A program made the translations under genes and the position numbers. From contig NZ_KE340297.1 in the NCBI RefSeq assembly GCF_000413315.1, forward strand, positions 1,744,581 to 1,808,580: DNA of 64,000 nucleotides, given 5' to 3'. Shown here piece after piece: positions 61,317 to 64,000 of this stretch (positions are counted from its first letter, which is position 1; each line of letters opens with the position of its first letter). The stretch comes from Propionibacterium sp. oral taxon 192 str. F0372 (GTDB lineage: Bacteria; Actinomycetota; Actinomycetes; Propionibacteriales; Propionibacteriaceae). The notes beneath the pieces were generated by a model. The model had not been told where the DNA came from. It saw nothing but the letters and a program-made list of their open reading frames with translations, and searched no databases.

Positions 61317-62894
61317 ATGAGACATCTCGAGGCTGAGGTCGTCGTCGTCGGTGGAGGATCCACCGGGGTCGGGGTTGCCCGTGACGCTGCCATGCGCGGA
61401 TTCCGTACCATCTTGTTGGAACGTGCGGATTTGGGGCAGGGAACAACCTCACGGTTTCACGGGCTGCTACATTCGGGCGGGCGATACGTCGTCTCCGATC
61501 TTGGATCGGCTACCGAATGCGCCCAGGAGAACGCGATTCTGCGCAGAATCCAACCTCACGCCATTGAGGATACCGGCGGCTTCTTCGTCGTCACGCCCGA
61601 TGATGACCCGGCCTTCGCCGATGACTTCCTGGCGGGGGCCGCTAAGACGGGGGTTCCCGCCACCGAGATCCCGGTCGCCGAGGCCTTGCGCCGGGAGCGG
61701 CTACTCAACCCCGGTATCAAACGGGTGATTGAGGTCGCTGACGGCTCGGTCGACGGATGGGCCCTGGTATGGAGCGCAGCACGCTCTGCGCAATCTCATG
61801 GAGCTCAGGTCCTCACCTATCACCGGGCAACCGGCATTCAGGTGCGTGACGGACGCGTGGTGGGAATCAGCGCCCATGACGTGAAGAACGATGAGCAGGT
61901 GCTCATCGACTGCTCCTTCATCCTCAACTGCGCAGGGCCTTGGGCGGGTCAGGTCGCTGCCCTGGCCGGATGCCACGACGTGAACGTCATCCCGGGGGCG
62001 GGCATCATGATCGCGATGAATCACCGGTTGGTGAATACAGTGATCAATCGGTGTGTATACCCGACCGACGGAGACATTCTCGTGCCGGTGCACACCGTTT
62101 CGATCATCGGCACTACCGACGTCAAGGCCGACGATCCGGACAAGCTGACCATCCCGCGCGACCAGGTCCAGCAGATGATGGATGCCGGTTCGGTGCTCAT
62201 CCCGACATTCCGAGAACACCGGGCTGTGCATGCCTGGGCTGGGGCCCGCCCGCTGATCAAGGACGACCGGGTATCGAGCAGTGATACCCGCCACATGTCG
62301 CGTGGTATGGCCGTGCTCGACCACGACACCCGCGACGGTATCAAGGGGATGCTGACCATCGGTGGCGGCAAGCTCACCACCTACCGACTGATGGCCGAGC
62401 ACATTGTCGACGCCATGTGCGAGCAACTGGGGCAGACCCGGGAATGCACCACTGCAACCGAACCGGTTCCCGGCGAGGCCGACGGGAAGCTGTACCACGT
62501 CACCCACCGGCTCCATGAGCGGGAGAAGAACCGGCTGGATGAACAGACCATCTGTGAATGCGAGCTGCTGGCCAGGTCACAACTGGTCTCGGCGATGAAA
62601 GAACAACCCCTGGGCACCATGGACGACTGGCGTCGCCAAACCAGGCTTGGCATGGGGCCTTGCCAGGGTGGATTCTGTTCGACCCGGGCTGCAGGGATCG
62701 CCGTCGCAGAGGAGGTTGTCGACCATGAACGGGCTACGGGCCTGCTGCGATTGTTTCTGGCGAACCGCTGGATCGGGCTGTGGCCGATCCTGGCCAACGA
62801 CCAAGTGCGGCAAGTGGCTCTGGACCACTGGATGTTGGACGGAACGATGAGCGTCGGTCATCTGCCTGCCCTCGAAACGGAGATCAAGCAATGA
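61317..62894 (+). CDS. glpA: Anaerobic glycerol-3-phosphate dehydrogenase subunit A
   Basis: 525 residues. FAD-binding N-terminus VVVVGGGSTGVGVARDAAMRG, SRFHGLLHSGGRYVVSD, NCAGPWAGQVAALAG and the substrate-domain GTTDVK. The C-terminal extension has a BFD-like [2Fe-2S] pattern (CECE ... GMGPCQGGFC), as in GlpA and unlike aerobic GlpD. Oxidises glycerol-3-phosphate to DHAP, passing electrons to GlpB/GlpC and quinone. AGGA lies about 7 nt before the ATG. Overlaps glpB by ATGA. Confidence 0.94.
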   Translation: MRHLEAEVVVVGGGSTGVGVARDAAMRGFRTILLERADLGQGTTSRFHGLLHSGGRYVVSDLGSATECAQENAILRRIQPHAIEDTGGFFVVTPDDDPAFADDFLAGAAKTGVPATEIPVAEALRRERLLNPGIKRVIEVADGSVDGWALVWSAARSAQSHGAQVLTYHRATGIQVRDGRVVGISAHDVKNDEQVLIDCSFILNCAGPWAGQVAALAGCHDVNVIPGAGIMIAMNHRLVNTVINRCVYPTDGDILVPVHTVSIIGTTDVKADDPDKLTIPRDQVQQMMDAGSVLIPTFREHRAVHAWAGARPLIKDDRVSSSDTRHMSRGMAVLDHDTRDGIKGMLTIGGGKLTTYRLMAEHIVDAMCEQLGQTRECTTATEPVPGEADGKLYHVTHRLHEREKNRLDEQTICECELLARSQLVSAMKEQPLGTMDDWRRQTRLGMGPCQGGFCSTRAAGIAVAEEVVDHERATGLLRLFLANRWIGLWPILANDQVRQVALDHWMLDGTMSVGHLPALETEIKQ

Positions 62895-64000
62895 GGATCA
62901 TCGTCATCGGAATGGGGCCGGCCGGTCTGAGCGCGGCCTTGCGTGCAGTGGAGGCCGGGCATGACGTACGGCTGATCTCAAAGGGAGAGGGTGGGTTCCA
63001 ACTCTCCCAAGGGACTCTCGACGTGCTCGCCAGCCTCGACGGTCACCAGATCGACCAGCCTCTGGTTGCCATCGCATCCCTCGGTCCTGAACACCCCTAT
63101 GCAGGGATCGGCGCCGACAGGGTGCGCGAGGCTGTGAACTGGGCAGCCGAAAGGATCGGTCCGGAACTCCTCGTGGGTTCGGCGGAACACAATCTGGTAC
63201 TGCCGACGGCTGTCGGGGCGATGCGCCCCACCGCCTTCGCTCAGCCCTCCATGGTGGCCGCGGCAGCGACGCGCGAATATGCCGTCGTCGGGGTGCGCCA
63301 GCTCAAGGACATGCCAGCCGAACTGATGGCTGGCAATTTGGGCGCCGAATCGGCTTGGATCGACCTGCCAGCCCGTGCGGGGGAACAGGACCCGACCTCG
63401 CTCACCTATGCCCGTGCCCTGGAGGATCCCGAGTTTGCCGATCGCTTCGCCGACGCGGTGGCCAAGGCTGCGCCACCAGGTGAGGTCATCCTGCTGCCGG
63501 GAGTACTCGGCACCCGGCCGGGAACCTGGCGCAGGATTAGGGACCGCATCGGCCGGGAGATCGCTGAGGTCCCGCTAGTGCCGCCGTCGGTGCCGGGCAT
63601 CAGACTGCACGACGCCATGGTCGCGGCCATCCGTGCTGCCCATGTGAAGGTCGTCATCGGCTCCCGGGTGGTGGGCTTTGAGGCCGACGGTGACCGGCTG
63701 TCCGGAGTACGAGTCGGTATTGCGGGCCGCACCCGGACCTTTGGGGCCGACGCAGTGATCCACGCCCCGGGTGGGTTCTCCTCTGGTGCCTTGGATGTCG
63801 ACTCCTACGGGAGAATCACCGAGCGGGTGTTTGGGTTGCCACTGACTGCCGACGATGCCACCGGCCTCATCACCCCCAGCTGGTTCGATCCCCAGCCATT
63901 GTTCGAGGTGGGGGTACGCGCCGACGTCCACGGGCGCGCCGTCAATGCTGACAACGAGCCGGTGTTCCGCAATCTGTATGTGGCCGGCGACATCATCGCC
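62891..64000 (+). CDS. glpB: Anaerobic glycerol-3-phosphate dehydrogenase subunit B, 3' end beyond the window
   Basis: 370 codons are visible and the frame is open to the last base. The N-terminus MRIIVIGMGPAGLSAALRAVEAG is an FAD/NAD Rossmann motif; ISKGEGGFQLSQGTLDVL, LLPGVLGTRP and the C-terminal NLYVAGDIIA match GlpB, the flavoprotein partner of GlpA. The start overlaps glpA (ATGA). glpC would be expected next, outside the window. Confidence 0.92.
   Translation, partial: MRIIVIGMGPAGLSAALRAVEAGHDVRLISKGEGGFQLSQGTLDVLASLDGHQIDQPLVAIASLGPEHPYAGIGADRVREAVNWAAERIGPELLVGSAEHNLVLPTAVGAMRPTAFAQPSMVAAAATREYAVVGVRQLKDMPAELMAGNLGAESAWIDLPARAGEQDPTSLTYARALEDPEFADRFADAVAKAAPPGEVILLPGVLGTRPGTWRRIRDRIGREIAEVPLVPPSVPGIRLHDAMVAAIRAAHVKVVIGSRVVGFEADGDRLSGVRVGIAGRTRTFGADAVIHAPGGFSSGALDVDSYGRITERVFGLPLTADDATGLITPSWFDPQPLFEVGVRADVHGRAVNADNEPVFRNLYVAGDIIA

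Noticed and set aside
1-64000. tRNA, rRNA, CRISPR arrays, intact insertion sequences, prophage, origin of replication
   Set aside because: No cloverleaf-like tRNA, no repeat-spacer pattern, no transposase or integrase domain and no DnaA-box cluster was recognised on reading both strands.

Overview
The window reads as one contiguous stretch of a high-GC Gram-positive (actinobacterial) chromosome. Several signs point to a propionibacterium-like member of the Propionibacteriaceae, which is an inference: a WhiB regulator, an acyl-CoA carboxylase with an epsilon subunit, NifJ beside anaerobic glpAB, and the gene order TIGR03089 - LCP - manC - whiB - metallopeptidase-like - DUF3499 - mannose-metabolism genes - ahcY, which matches the Rv3268-Rv3248c neighbourhood of mycobacteria. 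Many genes carry a -10-like hexamer 6-7 nt before the start codon, so leaderless transcription looks common here.

Layout. 1-5.7 kb: housekeeping and one-carbon/TCA genes (purH end, folD, DUF3017, mdh, purU, icd). 5.7-6.65 kb: AT-richer stretch with a decayed small gene next to a C8 tract and several hairpins. 6.65-16.5 kb: DUF4265, a CNNM/CBS transporter-like protein, two tandem BMP lipoproteins, an RNase HI-DUF4440 fusion, metG, a wrecked nhaA, an aldo-keto reductase and ilvA. 16.5-21.2 kb: accessory region with a probably frameshifted lipoprotein, a small unknown, a secreted beta-helix lipoprotein and a three-gene WXG/amidase cassette. 21.2-30.2 kb: nifJ with a DHOD-like partner, an unknown lipoprotein, and the acyl-CoA carboxylase operon. 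30.3-36 kb: pepE-ligT-maf facing birA-PH, then purK-purE-plsC. 36-42.1 kb (minus): NatAB-type ABC exporter, a two-component system, an LCP ligase and TIGR03089. 42.2-58.2 kb: manC, whiB, a large membrane glycosyltransferase with DUF5719, a eukaryotic-type phosphomannomutase-like HAD protein, Trm112, a SIS protein, a secreted GH6 cellulase, an S4 protein, membrane proteins and ahcY. 58.3-64 kb: a DUF418 protein, a second two-component system, glpA and partial glpB.

How the genes work together. PurH/PurK/PurE with FolD and PurU balance formyl-folate supply for purine synthesis. ManC, the PMM-like HAD protein and the SIS isomerase-like protein form a plausible GDP-mannose route feeding the neighbouring glycosyltransferase and LCP envelope machinery. 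NifJ, Mdh, Icd, the acyl-CoA carboxylase (biotinylated by BirA) and GlpAB make up central anaerobic carbon metabolism.

The most interesting stretch is 19.2-21.2 kb. It holds a WXG-like N-terminus fused to a Cys-His amidase, then a small WXG-like partner, then a lipoprotein, all tightly coupled. This looks like an orphan type VII-style effector/partner/immunity cassette. No tRNA, rRNA, CRISPR array, intact insertion sequence or origin was recognised.
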